Counted from the first letter of the stretch, positions 34,664 to 43,899 are shown. The stretch: 64,000 nucleotides of DNA from Nocardia sputorum (GCF_027924405.1 NZ_AP026978.1:4464001-4528000), one strand, 5' to 3'. A program made the numbers and translations. The notes: generated by a model from the sequence alone, not told the origin.

Positions 34664-36979
34664 TTACCGCGCTCGCTGCGACTGCGCCGTCCAGGCGGCG
34701 ACCTGCGCTCGTGACGAGAAGCCGAGTTTTGCGAGGATGTTTTCGAGATGCCGGTCGACGGTGCGCGGCGATACGACGAGCCGTTCCGCGATCTGCCGGT
34801 TGCTGAGGCCCTGCGCGACGAGTTCGGCCACCTGCTGCTCGCGTGCGGTCAGTACGGTGTCGTCCCGCTCCGCCGGTTCGGCGGCACACTCGTGACGGGC
34901 GAGTGTGTAGGTGATCGCCTGGTCGTGATCGAGGGCTTCCCCGCGGGCGCGTTCGGCCCGCAGCACCGCCCCGGGCAGGGCCGCGCCGGTGGTTCGCACG
35001 CAGGTGTCATGCGGCGTTCCCATGTGGGGCCCGAACGCCGTGATCGAGGTACCGATTCGCCGCCATTCGGATCCGACCGCGCCCAGCAGCCGCGCCGCAC
35101 GCCGGTATTCCCCGCGCGCGGCGGCTATCCAGGCCATCAGCTCGATCATCAGCGACGTGGCCACGCGGTCGTTGAATCCGGTCTGGATCTCCAGTGCCGC
35201 GCAGGTCGTGGCAACCGCCTTGCCGTACTGGCCGTGGACATACTGGTCGAAGCCGAGGGCCCACAGGGCCAACGATTTGCTCCATTGTTCGCCGCACATG
35301 TCGGCCAGCGCGATCGCCTGCCGGGCCGTCTCCGGTGCTCTGTCGTCACGGCTGTGTGCTTGCGCCATGGCGAGCTGGAACAGGGTCAGCCGCGCCACAT
35401 CGTCATCGTCGGGGAAATCGGCGAGGACGCGTTCGAAGATCGCTATGGACTCCGCCAGGCGGCCCCGGAACAGCTCTGAGGTGCCGCGCAGAGTGTTCGC
35501 CCAGGCAATGGCACGGCGGTCGCCCACGGCGGCGGCACGGGCTACGCACTCGTCGAGTGCCCGGTCGGCCTGGTCGCGGTCGCCTTGTAGCAGCATCACC
35601 CAGGCCGCGACCCATAGCGCCGGGATCCGGCCGGGGCTGTTCTGGTCGGCGCAGCGCAGCGCTCGCTCGACCCACCGCCGTCCGTCGCCGAGGAATCCAT
35701 CGGCGCACCAGTGGTAGCGCAGCGCGGTGACCAGAGCCAGCGCCTCGCGTGCGGCGGCCGGCTCGTTGGTCGCCCAGTCGAGCGCCGCTTGGAGGTTGCC
35801 GTGCTCCGCGCGCAACTCCGCCACGCCGGCCGCCTGTCCGGGCCCGTTCCATGCCTCGGCGCACCGTTCGGCGAGTGCGAGATAGTAGTCGCAATGCCGC
35901 TTATGCAGGGCCTCGGTCTCACCCAGCTCGCGCAGCCGGTGCCATCCGTACTCCCGGATCGTTTCCAGCATCCGGTACCGAGGCAGGCCGTCGGTCGGGG
36001 CGAGCACCACGATCGACTGCGCGACCAAATGGTCGATCAGGTCCAGAATCTGTTCGCGCGGCAGGTCGGGACCAGCACAAACGCCCTCGGCGGCGGCGAG
36101 GGTGAATCCTCCGGCGAACACCGACAGGCGCGCCCACAGCATCCGCTCCGCGGGCCGGCACAGCCCGTAGCTCCAATCGATCAGCGCTCGCAGTGTCCGC
36201 TGCCGTGGCGCCGCGGCCTGCGTGTCGGTGGTCAGCAGGGTGAACCGGTCATCGAGTCGCTCCAGGAGTCCCTTCATCGTCAGTGACCGCAGCCGGGCGG
36301 CAGCGAGTTCGATAGCGAGCGGGATCCCGTCCAGTCGGTGGCACACCCGCGTGACCGCGTCCATGTCGCGCTCGGTGACCGTGAGTTCCGGGCGCACTGC
36401 TCGGGCACGTTCCAACAGCAGCGTCGGCGCTTCGAAAGCGGTCAGTGCCGTCGGCGTGATCGTCGTGTCCGAGGTAGGCATCGACAGCGGCAGCACGGGA
36501 TACACGTGCTCGCCCACGACCCCGAGCGCCTCCCGGCTGGTGGTCAGAATCCGCAGCCCGGCGCAGGATCGGAGCAGGCGCTCGCACAGCGCACCGGCCG
36601 TTTCCACCAGGTGTTCGCAGTTGTCCAGCATGAGTAACGCGTGCAGGTCGGCCAGGTGGTCGATGAGCTGCTCCTCGGCGCCGCGGTTCGACAGGTCGAC
36701 TATTCCCAGGCTGTTCATCACCGCCCGCGCCAGCAGTTCCGCGTCGCCCACGTCGGCCAGGTCTACCAGCCACACCCCGTCGGCAAACGACTGGCGGGAT
36801 GCGGCGGCGACCTCGGTGGCCAATCGTGTCTTTCCGACGCCGCCCACACCGGTGAGCGTGACCAGCCGTGCGGTCGCGAGCAGTTCCCGGACTTTGCGGA
36901 GTTCACGCTGCCGCCCGACGAAGCTGGTGATCGGAAACGGCACGTTGCCGATCACGCGAGCAGGCTTGCGACGCGCCAT
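34664..36979 (-). CDS. LuxR-family ATPase transcriptional regulator
   Basis: 771 residues. An NB-ARC-like ATPase comes first: SFVGRQRELRKVRELLATAR, Walker A TGVGGVGKTRLATEVAAA, Walker B LHALLMLDNCEHLVETAG, and ILTTSREALGVVGE. TPR-like helices fill the middle. The last ~60 residues are a LuxR HTH: LTAREQQVAELVAQGLSNRQ then IAERLVVSPRTVDRHLENIL. These regulators often control secondary metabolism or stress genes. No obvious target operon is next to it. Confidence 0.93.
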   Translation of the reverse strand: MARRKPARVIGNVPFPITSFVGRQRELRKVRELLATARLVTLTGVGGVGKTRLATEVAAASRQSFADGVWLVDLADVGDAELLARAVMNSLGIVDLSNRGAEEQLIDHLADLHALLMLDNCEHLVETAGALCERLLRSCAGLRILTTSREALGVVGEHVYPVLPLSMPTSDTTITPTALTAFEAPTLLLERARAVRPELTVTERDMDAVTRVCHRLDGIPLAIELAAARLRSLTMKGLLERLDDRFTLLTTDTQAAAPRQRTLRALIDWSYGLCRPAERMLWARLSVFAGGFTLAAAEGVCAGPDLPREQILDLIDHLVAQSIVVLAPTDGLPRYRMLETIREYGWHRLRELGETEALHKRHCDYYLALAERCAEAWNGPGQAAGVAELRAEHGNLQAALDWATNEPAAAREALALVTALRYHWCADGFLGDGRRWVERALRCADQNSPGRIPALWVAAWVMLLQGDRDQADRALDECVARAAAVGDRRAIAWANTLRGTSELFRGRLAESIAIFERVLADFPDDDDVARLTLFQLAMAQAHSRDDRAPETARQAIALADMCGEQWSKSLALWALGFDQYVHGQYGKAVATTCAALEIQTGFNDRVATSLMIELMAWIAAARGEYRRAARLLGAVGSEWRRIGTSITAFGPHMGTPHDTCVRTTGAALPGAVLRAERARGEALDHDQAITYTLARHECAAEPAERDDTVLTAREQQVAELVAQGLSNRQIAERLVVSPRTVDRHLENILAKLGFSSRAQVAAWTAQSQRAR

Positions 36980-37016
36980 GAAACCAATCTAGTCGCCGCG
37001 AAGACTCGCCTGGGAA

Positions 37017-37208
37017 TTACTCGGCTCCCATCTCCCCCCTCGGGCCGTTTCCACCGGGCAAGAGCCAAGCGGCCACGGCTCGCCAATCGGCCGGAGTCAG
37101 TCCCGCACCGGCACGTTCCCCCATGACACAGTGCAAATGCAGACGTAGATATCTATCAGTTTTCGACAGCAATGCCTCTCGGCATCGCGGGCAATATATC
37201 TCGGTCAT
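37017..37208 (-). CDS. small zinc-ribbon-like protein
   Basis: 63 residues starting MTEIYCPRCREALLSKTDRY. One CPRC pair plus a later His/Cys (LHLHC) could bind zinc. It is just upstream of, and codirectional with, the LuxR regulator. No family assigned; it could be a chance frame, but the start is good-looking and the composition is gene-like. Confidence 0.4.
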   Translation of the reverse strand: MTEIYCPRCREALLSKTDRYLRLHLHCVMGERAGAGLTPADWRAVAAWLLPGGNGPRGEMGAE

Positions 37209-37442
37209 GCCGTCAACAATTCGAGCGTGCTTTACAGGTTATTGTCTGTCTAGAGGTTCACACCGTTGGGAACCGCCGTCGGCGCCGTTGCCGGGCAGCG
37301 GGGATCGGGGATCGGGTATCCCGCACCTCGGGACAGACGAATTCCGGAGTCGGCAGCGTTGAAACACACTCCGGACGATGGGCCGGTGGACCGGCGATCT
37401 GAGCTCTCAACGGCCGGGCTGCCGAGGTCGTATTCGCTTCCT

Positions 37443-37826
37443 TCATCGGAAGGACCGCGGATTCGGCGAAGTGATTTCGTTCCAGAAATCGTGGCGTACC
37501 GCGTCCCACAGCGTCGCCAGTTCCGGACGGAGTTCTCGCGCTCGCGCGAGATCCGGGTACTCGTCCGTTCCGAAGGAGACGACCGCCAAGGTGTCCGAGG
37601 TGTCGTGCACCGCGACGACGGAGATCAGATGGTCCCAGGACAGTAACCACGTCGCGCACAGTCCGTCGATTTCGCTTCGACGCACCCTGATCATCTCCGA
37701 CCACCCTTGTCGCACACGCGGCTCGTAGCTCTTTCGATCACTGCCGACGCGCCGCCGCCGGGTGACGTGCGACCAGGGCTCCGTCGGCGATCCGACATTC
37801 AGGCTTCTTTCCACGTCTGTTGTCAC
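37443..37826 (-). CDS. hypothetical protein
   Basis: 127 residues with a regular hydrophobic pattern in the second half (CATWLLSWDHLISVVAVHDT, LAVVSFGTDEYPDLARAREL, LWDAVRHDFW). No recognised domain, signal peptide or membrane segment. It is isolated, with about 490 bases of unassigned sequence to its right before the CRISPR relic. Confidence 0.45.
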   Translation of the reverse strand: MTTDVERSLNVGSPTEPWSHVTRRRRVGSDRKSYEPRVRQGWSEMIRVRRSEIDGLCATWLLSWDHLISVVAVHDTSDTLAVVSFGTDEYPDLARARELRPELATLWDAVRHDFWNEITSPNPRSFR

Positions 37827-38318
37827 GGTCGACCTCCTCTTCGCGAATGACGGCAGTCAGCATCACAGCTGCGCCCACGCACCGACATGCGTGAACACAC
37901 CCACTTACGCACCCATATCCGCTGCTCGTGGGCCTGGGAGGTCACCGGGCGTCAGGGCCGGTCCACGGCGGTTCCCGCTGATCGGTGGGTTCCCGCAGAT
38001 TGGGTTTTGCGCCGCCGCGCACTGCTGTTCTTCAGCATGATGCTCGTCCATTTCCGGCACAGGTGGATGACAGGCCTAGGGTGATGACGGCGTCATCACT
38101 CTGTCATCAGCCACCGAACGGTGCATCTACCCCCTCGCCGAGCAACCCCATGGACGGTGAGTTCGATGCGTCCCGGTTGGGCGCATACCTCCAGTCGCAT
38201 CCAGTTGGGTACCGACCCTCTGGTTCCGCGCCAGCACACAGGGTCAGATTTCAGCTGACATTGAAACCCGCGTGCGTTGCGGACCTCTACATCAATCGCT
38301 TAGTCGCTCAGCACTCCG

Positions 38319-38586
38319 CGCTCATCCCGCGGGCGCGGCGAGCACATCTTCCGCGTCAACGACGATCCCGCCGACCGGGAGTCCTCCCCGCGCGCGGGAG
38401 CATGGACGCCCAGTTCCGCGACGTGCTGGGCGATGGGCCTCATCCCACGAGCGCGGGGAGCACGGTGTCGTTCGATCTCTCGTACGACGGTGTGCAGGGT
38501 TCATCCCCGCGGGCGCGGGGAGCACTACGACGGGCACACGGTTCGCCTTGGCGATCTGGGTTCATCCCCGCGGGCGCGGGGAGCAC
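38319..38586. CRISPR. decaying type I-E-like CRISPR array, five repeats, no cas genes
   Basis: Two perfect 28-base repeats at 38498-38525 and 38559-38586 (core TCATCCCCGCGGGCGCGGGG, ending AGCAC) are separated by a 33-base spacer. To the left are three mutated copies at about 38436-38463, 38379-38403 and 38319-38345, at 58-62-base spacing. The repeat matches the type I-E consensus of actinobacteria. Decay increases leftward, suggesting the right side is the younger or conserved end. No cas gene is in the window. Confidence 0.9.
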
Positions 38587-38902
38587 ACTTGTTGACCAGC
38601 ACGTACTCCGCTGGCCGAGCTGGTTTTCATTCACTTTCGTGAGCGATCGACAGCTCCGGCTCGGTTCGGATCTCGTGGGCCTGGCACCGCTTGTCCGGTT
38701 CGCTGCATCTCTATCGTGCCGTACAACCAGCCTCAGATCGGACACCTCTCATCGAGCTTGAATGGCTGCGGTCCCTGGAATCGTCACCCTGTTGGTCGTC
38801 CGTGTACAGCCCATGAGTAGAGGTGAGGGTAGCTTGCGACGCCTACGGTTGGAGCGGGAGTCGTAGCTGCCTGAGGCTTGCTGTGGGCGGTTGAATCGGG
38901 GA

Positions 38903-39808
38903 ATGGCGAGTTCTGTGATCGTGGCAGTGGTGACTCCGTTTCGAGCCTCCGGGTCGATTGATTTCGGTGCGTTGAGTGACTACTTGGAGTTGCTGTCGAC
39001 CGCTGGGGTCGACACGATCTTGGTGAACGGTACGACGGGCGAGTTCGCGAGCTTGACCTTCGGTGAGCGGCGTGCGGTGATCGAACATTGTCGGCGCGCG
39101 TGGACGGGCACGCTGATCGCGCATGTCGGCGCTACTGCCGCTGGGGAGGTCATCGAGGCGGCTCGTCATGCCGAGGAGTATGCCGACATGCTGGCGGTGA
39201 TCTCCCCTTTCTTCTTTGCCGCCGCGCCGGAGGCGGGCATCGAGCAGTTCTTCGGGCAGGTGCTGGCCGAATCAGTGAAGCCGTGGCTGCTGTACAACTT
39301 CCCCCGGCACACCGGCAACCCACTCACTGCGAGCATGGTGGCCCGCTTAGCCGAGAAGTTCCCGCAACTGCATGGAGTGAAGGACTCCGGCAAGGATCCG
39401 GCCCTCACGAGGCGGTACAAGGCCTGCTGCCCGCGGCTGTCGGTGTATGTGGGCGATGACCGTGTCCCGGCGCGGCTGAATGAACTGGGAGTTGATGGTG
39501 TGGTTACCGGTGCGGGCGGCCCGGTCGCGGAACTACCTGTCGCGATCACTGCGGCGGCCGAGTGCGGCGAGGTGGAATGTGCCCGTTCGCGGCAGCAGGT
39601 TTTCGACGACTACAGCGATACCCGCAAGGCAATGGCGTTGTCGGACATCGGGTTCGCCAAGGCAGCGGTCGGCGCGCGGCTGCCCGGGTTCCCGCCTCAT
39701 GTTCGCGCCCCGTTGGTGGCTGCTGACGAGCAGCAGCTTCACCACATTCGCCGGTACATGCATGCCAGCGCTATCCCCGCGATCCAGGGTCTTCGCCGCA
39801 GCATGTGA
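38903..39808 (+). CDS. DapA/dihydrodipicolinate synthase-family aldolase or lyase
   Basis: About 301 residues from ATG 38903 (a TTG 12 bases upstream is possible). The TIM-barrel class I aldolase motifs are present: VNGTTGEFASLTFGER (the GTTGE phosphate/carboxylate loop), LLYNFPRHTGNPL (catalytic Tyr) and LHGVKDSGKDP (Schiff-base Lys). The length suits the family. The chromosomal biosynthetic dapA usually has other neighbours, so this one may act on another 2-oxo acid. It converges with the kinase gene. Confidence 0.88.
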   Translation: MASSVIVAVVTPFRASGSIDFGALSDYLELLSTAGVDTILVNGTTGEFASLTFGERRAVIEHCRRAWTGTLIAHVGATAAGEVIEAARHAEEYADMLAVISPFFFAAAPEAGIEQFFGQVLAESVKPWLLYNFPRHTGNPLTASMVARLAEKFPQLHGVKDSGKDPALTRRYKACCPRLSVYVGDDRVPARLNELGVDGVVTGAGGPVAELPVAITAAAECGEVECARSRQQVFDDYSDTRKAMALSDIGFAKAAVGARLPGFPPHVRAPLVAADEQQLHHIRRYMHASAIPAIQGLRRSM

Positions 39809-39837
39809 CTCTCGGAGTCCGGCAATCGGCTGTTTGT

Positions 39838-40530
39838 TCAGGTAGGGATGACGAGGTCGCAGAGGGTGTGGGCGAGTTCGCGCACGCCGCTGTCGAGGAC
39901 GCTTGCGTGGTAGGCGTCCCAGTCGGCGAGTTTGGGTGCGTCACGCTCGGCGCGGCGGACGAGCATCCGAGACCGGATCACCGCCGCACTGGTATCGAGC
40001 CACACTGTCACCACCGGCACTGCCCGCGTCACGCCGGTAGAGGCGCGCAGATAGTCACTCAACCGTATCCCGCGCGCGGCGGCGGCACGGATCGTCGACA
40101 GGAACGGTGCGTCCAGCACGATGGGCAAGACCGGGGCGAGGGTGAGGCCGGTGCGGATGAGTCCGTCGTAGATACCCGGGGCGACAAGCGTCCGGTAGGT
40201 GTCGGAATCGCGGTCGAACCGGTCACCGGTCAATCTGGCCATCACCGATTCCTCGAGTAGCGGCGCGAACCGATCCTTGTCCAGCACCGCCGTACCGAGC
40301 ACGCGCGCCAGAAAGTCCGCGGCCGTCGATTTTCCCGAGGCCGGAAACCCACAGACCACAACCGCACCGCAGCTACCCAGCCCGCCGACCGCGTCGCGCA
40401 ACACCTGCCGCTGCGACTCGGTCAAAACATCCTCGGCCCGGTCGTGGTCATCTGTCACCTGCCCAGTCCACCACACGAGATCGCCTTTGCCCCGGACAAG
40501 CGCATCGCTATGCCGAACGCACTTGGTCAC
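39838..40530 (-). CDS. AAA_33-type P-loop kinase
   Basis: Up to 230 residues; a GTG at 40458 (VTDDHDRAED) is an alternative start. Walker A is VVVCGFPASGKSTAADFLAR, followed by DKDRFAPLLEESV and a C-terminal RRAERDAPKLADWDAYHAS lid region, typical of small-molecule or nucleoside-type kinases of unknown substrate. It converges with the DapA-like gene, 30 bases apart. Confidence 0.75.
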   Translation of the reverse strand: MTKCVRHSDALVRGKGDLVWWTGQVTDDHDRAEDVLTESQRQVLRDAVGGLGSCGAVVVCGFPASGKSTAADFLARVLGTAVLDKDRFAPLLEESVMARLTGDRFDRDSDTYRTLVAPGIYDGLIRTGLTLAPVLPIVLDAPFLSTIRAAAARGIRLSDYLRASTGVTRAVPVVTVWLDTSAAVIRSRMLVRRAERDAPKLADWDAYHASVLDSGVRELAHTLCDLVIPT

Positions 40531-40699
40531 AGTCTATTCCGTCTTCGCCTCCTGTGCTCTGGCCCCGCGTGTTCTCGATGCACCAGGCCGCGGAGTCGTT
40601 TACTCGGTGGGATCGGGTCTGGTTTGAGGTCGTGGGCGAACCCTTCGGTACGCCGACTACCACCTCGCCGAGCCGACCAGGAGGGTGACGTTCTGACGG

Positions 40700-40800
40700 T
40701 CATCTGCGCCGGTAGTTGTCATATTTGTCATAGCCGGTGCCGACGTGCCCGATGTAGACCAAACGGTTCGACTCGTCGTAGGCACCCAAGTTATGGACAG
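40700..40800 (-). pseudogene. remnant of ATP-dependent DNA ligase C-terminal domain
   Basis: Minus-strand codons read NLGAYDESNRLVYIGHVGTG followed by YDKYDN and a stop. LGAYD...LVYIGHVGTG is a hallmark of the OB domain of LigD-like or LigC-like ATP-dependent DNA ligases. There is no catalytic domain upstream, so this is a relic. It lies about 40 bases left of a perfect LexA box. Confidence 0.6.
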
Positions 40801-40840
40801 AGTTTGATCTCTGACCGTTGACCGCTTGTTAGGACACATC

Positions 40841-40856
40841 TCGAACGTTCGTTCGA
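40841..40856. promoter_or_regulatory. perfect mycobacterial-type LexA (SOS) box
   Basis: TCGAAC, four bases GTTC, then GTTCGA: an exact match to the actinobacterial LexA consensus TCGAAC-N4-GTTCGA. No intact DNA-repair gene starts beside it. The nearest genes are a TetR regulator 220 bases to the right and the DNA-ligase remnant 40 bases to the left. Confidence 0.75.
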
Positions 40857-41024
40857 ACAGAATTCCTCTGCGGCAAAGCTGTCCGGACGATTCCCGCGGA
40901 TTTGGGGAGATGCCCAAGAATTGATCTTCTACCGACGCCGGTGCGCCGGCTTCGGCCGCTCGATGAGCGGCATTTGAGGATGTTCGTCGGACCGCGCCTT
41001 CCTGACAGTTCCATGTCGGAGCTG

Positions 41025-41045
41025 TTCTTGGGCGCTGGTCAAGAT
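41025..41045. promoter_or_regulatory. operator-like site upstream of tetR (TTCTTG-N9-CAAGAT)
   Basis: TTCTTG at 41025-41030 and CAAGAT at 41040-41045 with a 9-base gap, the same half-sites and spacing as the two sites in front of the alpha/beta hydrolase gene. It lies 35 bases before the TetR start, fitting autoregulation. Confidence 0.68.
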
Positions 41046-41079
41046 AGCATCGAGGCCTGGTACTAGGTCAGGACTGGAG

Positions 41080-41640
41080 ATGCCTCGCAACAGACGTCCG
41101 CAGGATCGGGAAGAGAAGCGCGCGGAGATCGTGGTGGCTGCTCGGCGGTTGTTCGTCGAGGAGGGATACGACGCGGCGTCGATGTCGCGGATCGCCCGCG
41201 ACGCGGGAGTGGTGTCGAACACGCTGTACTGGTACTTCCAGGACAAGGACGCGGTATTGATCGCGGTCCTGGACGCGGTCCTGGCCGACTCGATGGCCTC
41301 CTACAGCGAACTGCTGGGCTCGGGGCTGGCTGATCGGCTGTTGTGGCTGGTCGAGGAATTGGAGCAACTGGGGCGGTTGGTCAGCACGGTGCACATGCGC
41401 GCCGAGAAGTCCGCAACCATTCACGAATGGCACGAGCAGTTCCACGCGCTGGCCGAAGGATTGTTCCGGGCAGAGCTGATCGAGCTCGGCGTGCCCGCCG
41501 ACGAACTGGATCCGCTGGTCGCGATCGGCGTTTTCGTTGTCGAAGGCTTGCTGACGCATCCGACGGAGCAGCCCCAGCGGCGCGCGGTGATCGAGACGTT
41601 GCTCAACAGCGCTCGCAGTCTTGCCGCAGCCGCCGGCTGA
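41080..41640 (+). CDS. TetR-family regulator
   Basis: 186 residues. The N-terminal HTH reads EEKRAEIVVAARRLFVEEGY, DAASMSRIARDAGVVSNTLY and WYFQDKDAVLIAVLDAVLA, the canonical TetR pattern. The C-terminal helical domain is unassigned. It converges with the hydrolase gene at 41678 and shares an operator-like motif with that gene's promoter, so it is the likely repressor of both. Confidence 0.92.
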   Translation: MPRNRRPQDREEKRAEIVVAARRLFVEEGYDAASMSRIARDAGVVSNTLYWYFQDKDAVLIAVLDAVLADSMASYSELLGSGLADRLLWLVEELEQLGRLVSTVHMRAEKSATIHEWHEQFHALAEGLFRAELIELGVPADELDPLVAIGVFVVEGLLTHPTEQPQRRAVIETLLNSARSLAAAAG

Positions 41641-41677
41641 GTGCCTGCTCTCCGCACGTCCACCAGCCAGGGGCGAC

Positions 41678-42799
41678 CTATTCCATGTTGTGTGCGGTTT
41701 TGTCGAATTGTGTTGCCAGGAAATCGAGTTGGTCACGCACGGCGCGTTCGAAGTGCTCGCCCAGGTAGATGCCGAAGTGGTCGCAGGGGTAGTTCTGGAC
41801 GTGCACGTGTGCCAGGCCCTGCGCGCGACGCTTCGTGGTCTTCGCGGGCGCGGCCGCGTCGTTGTCGCAGACACACAGCAGCGTCGGAGTGCTGAAGCGA
41901 GCCAGCGCGCGACCGGGCCGATCGAGCGGAAGGTGCAGCACCAGCCGTGCGGCCAGGGCGTTGGCGGCATCGAATTCGCCGTCTGGGCCGCGCAATACAC
42001 CCCACATGCTGTCGCGACCGACACCGGTCACGGGTTCTTCCCCACCGTCGATCTCGGTCAGCTCGATGTTCTTCGACACCTGAGCCCGCACCGACGGCAG
42101 CCGTTTCAACAACGTGCTGGTGCGCCGCGAGAGCCGGGTCCCCGCAGGCAGGAGCGCGGAAGCACCGGCGAGGGCGTCGGGTGAGGCCACGAACGCGGGC
42201 ATCCAAGCCGTCCCCGCCATCGGCACCAGGATCGGCTTCGCGCCGAACCAGGAACCGACCGTATCGAGGATGCCCGCCACCATCAGCGCCACCACGCTCA
42301 GCGGGCCGGTCCGGATACGCGAGCGCAACGACGCCGGTCCGTCGGTGAAGGGGCACTGGGCCACGACAGCCGCGATACGGGTGTCTTCAGAGGCGACCTG
42401 AAGGACATGTCCGCCACCGAAAGAGCTGCCCCACAACGCGATCCGGTCGACATCGACCTCCGGAAGTGTGCGTACGAAGGCCAGGGCGGCATGCCAATCG
42501 GCGCGTTGCCGACCGATATCGAGGAGCTGGCGCGGTGCTCCACCGCTGGCCCCGAGGTGACGGTAGTCGAACACCAGCACCGACCACCCCGCGTCGACGA
42601 ACCGTTCCGCGTAGGCATCCAGGCGCATCTCCCGCACCGCCCCGAGCCCGTGCCCCATGATCACCATCGGACGCGGGCCGTTCAGATCGGGTGCGGTGTA
42701 CAACCATGCCGCGCACTCGTCCTGGCCAGAGGCGAACGAGACCTCACGTCGCCGCACCGCTGCCGACTCGCGCCGATCGGCCGGCCCACTCATTTCCAT
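41678..42799 (-). CDS. alpha/beta hydrolase
   Basis: 373 residues from ATG 42799, with GGAGG 10 bases upstream. Motifs: oxyanion region VIMGHGLGAVREM, VLVFDYRHLGASGG, nucleophile elbow IALWGSSFGGGHVLQV (Ser), an acidic TLLCVCDNDAAAP, and a C-terminal His in YPCDHFGIY. A long insert (about residues 170-270) forms a cap. The substrate is unknown. Two TTCTTG-N9-CAAGAA sites lie in its promoter, and a TetR gene converges with it. Confidence 0.9.
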   Translation of the reverse strand: MEMSGPADRRESAAVRRREVSFASGQDECAAWLYTAPDLNGPRPMVIMGHGLGAVREMRLDAYAERFVDAGWSVLVFDYRHLGASGGAPRQLLDIGRQRADWHAALAFVRTLPEVDVDRIALWGSSFGGGHVLQVASEDTRIAAVVAQCPFTDGPASLRSRIRTGPLSVVALMVAGILDTVGSWFGAKPILVPMAGTAWMPAFVASPDALAGASALLPAGTRLSRRTSTLLKRLPSVRAQVSKNIELTEIDGGEEPVTGVGRDSMWGVLRGPDGEFDAANALAARLVLHLPLDRPGRALARFSTPTLLCVCDNDAAAPAKTTKRRAQGLAHVHVQNYPCDHFGIYLGEHFERAVRDQLDFLATQFDKTAHNME

Positions 42800-43793
42800 G
42801 ACTCGCGTCCTCCCGCTTCACCACCGCTCTTCTTGGACGCCATCCAAGAAGCAGGTCGCGGTTACGGTAAAGCCTTCTTGGACGACAGTCAAGAAATCGG
42901 CTGAGTATGGATCTGCCGTCGCGTGAGCCGACAGGGCGTAGGCGGCCGCAGCGCGTGCAGTCGGCTACCCGCGCGCGGCGAGCACAGTTCAGGCACCGCG
43001 GTGCGTCGGAACCGGCATGGCGGCAGGGCTTGCGTTGACCGCAGATCGAGCACACCGCGATCGGGATCTGGTGACACTGTTCGCAGATCGGGGAGCCGCC
43101 GCGGTGGGTGGCGATCACGGCGAGATCGCCGCAAACTGAACATATTCTCCGGTTGAATGCTTCACGGCGGCCGCACTGGTCGCACAACGGGTCGCCCTCG
43201 GGCGTGCGGGTCGCCACCGGGCGGCGATGACCGCATCGCACACATTCGCGCGCGGTGGTCTTGTTGTGGCAGAGCTGGCAGCAGCCAGGGCCCTCCCGCA
43301 ACCCGGTGATCACCTTCGTCTTGCCGCAGAACGGGCAGCTCGCCGACACGACGCCCGCCACCCCGGCGTCCACCAGCGCCTGCACCGATCGACGGACCGA
43401 GCCCGAAGCATCCGCGGCCGCCCCGGTCAGCAACTGTGGGCGTGCCTCGAGGTCCCAGGCCACCTGCCGCCGTCGCGCCGCCTGAACCACCGTGGCCACC
43501 ACCAGTTCCCGAGCACGATCACGGCCGGCGGCCGGGCTGACCGACGCGATCAGATCACAGATCATCTCGACGTGGTCGACCCCGGGATCCGGCGGGCACA
43601 ACTCGCAGCGCGGCAGGCCGTCACGGTCGTAGAACCGCGGCGTCAGTACCCGGCCGCAGACAGCACACGGGCGCGGCGCGAACGTTCCCCGCTCACGGTT
43701 GTTGCAGGTGACACACACCCGCACCCCGTCGCTGTTGTGGCGGCTCATCCGCAGTCCCGGCCGGTCACACGATCCGCAGCGCGGTGCGACCAC
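42744..43793 (-). CDS. multi-zinc-ribbon protein, C-terminus probably lost
   Basis: 349 codons from GTG 43793. At least eight CxxC pairs occur (CGSCDRPG, CVTCNN, CAVCGR, CPFCGKTK, CQLCHN, CVRCGHRRP, CDQCGR, CSVCGD, CEQCHQ, CSICGQRKP, CTRCGRLRP), with a helical insert near residues 75-150. Such proteins resemble the zinc-rich N-terminal part of large actinobacterial integrase-like proteins. The ribbon pattern ends near 42920 and the frame then runs through the hydrolase promoter, so the true C-terminus appears replaced. An IS21 insertion lies about 45 bases upstream. Confidence 0.6.
   Translation of the reverse strand: MVAPRCGSCDRPGLRMSRHNSDGVRVCVTCNNRERGTFAPRPCAVCGRVLTPRFYDRDGLPRCELCPPDPGVDHVEMICDLIASVSPAAGRDRARELVVATVVQAARRRQVAWDLEARPQLLTGAAADASGSVRRSVQALVDAGVAGVVSASCPFCGKTKVITGLREGPGCCQLCHNKTTARECVRCGHRRPVATRTPEGDPLCDQCGRREAFNRRICSVCGDLAVIATHRGGSPICEQCHQIPIAVCSICGQRKPCRHAGSDAPRCLNCARRARVADCTRCGRLRPVGSRDGRSILSRFLDCRPRRLYRNRDLLLGWRPRRAVVKREDASHGNEWAGRSARVGSGAAT
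42829..42896. promoter_or_regulatory. two operator-like inverted repeats upstream of the hydrolase
   Basis: Site 1 (42829-42851) is CTTCTTGGA, 5 bases, TCCAAGAAG: a perfect 9-bp inverted repeat. Site 2 (42874-42896) has the same left arm and GTCAAGAAA on the right. Both reduce to TTCTTG-N9-CAAGAA and are centred 45 bp apart, about four helical turns, which would allow cooperative binding. Confidence 0.8.
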
Positions 43794-43899
43794 CTGCCTT
43801 CGGCATCGTCATGCGTTGTCTGGCGGAAATCCCGCGTGTCGACGCTCTTCGAAATGTAGGCCGGTGGCGCTCGTTGAAGATCGGCCACTTGGTGGTTGT

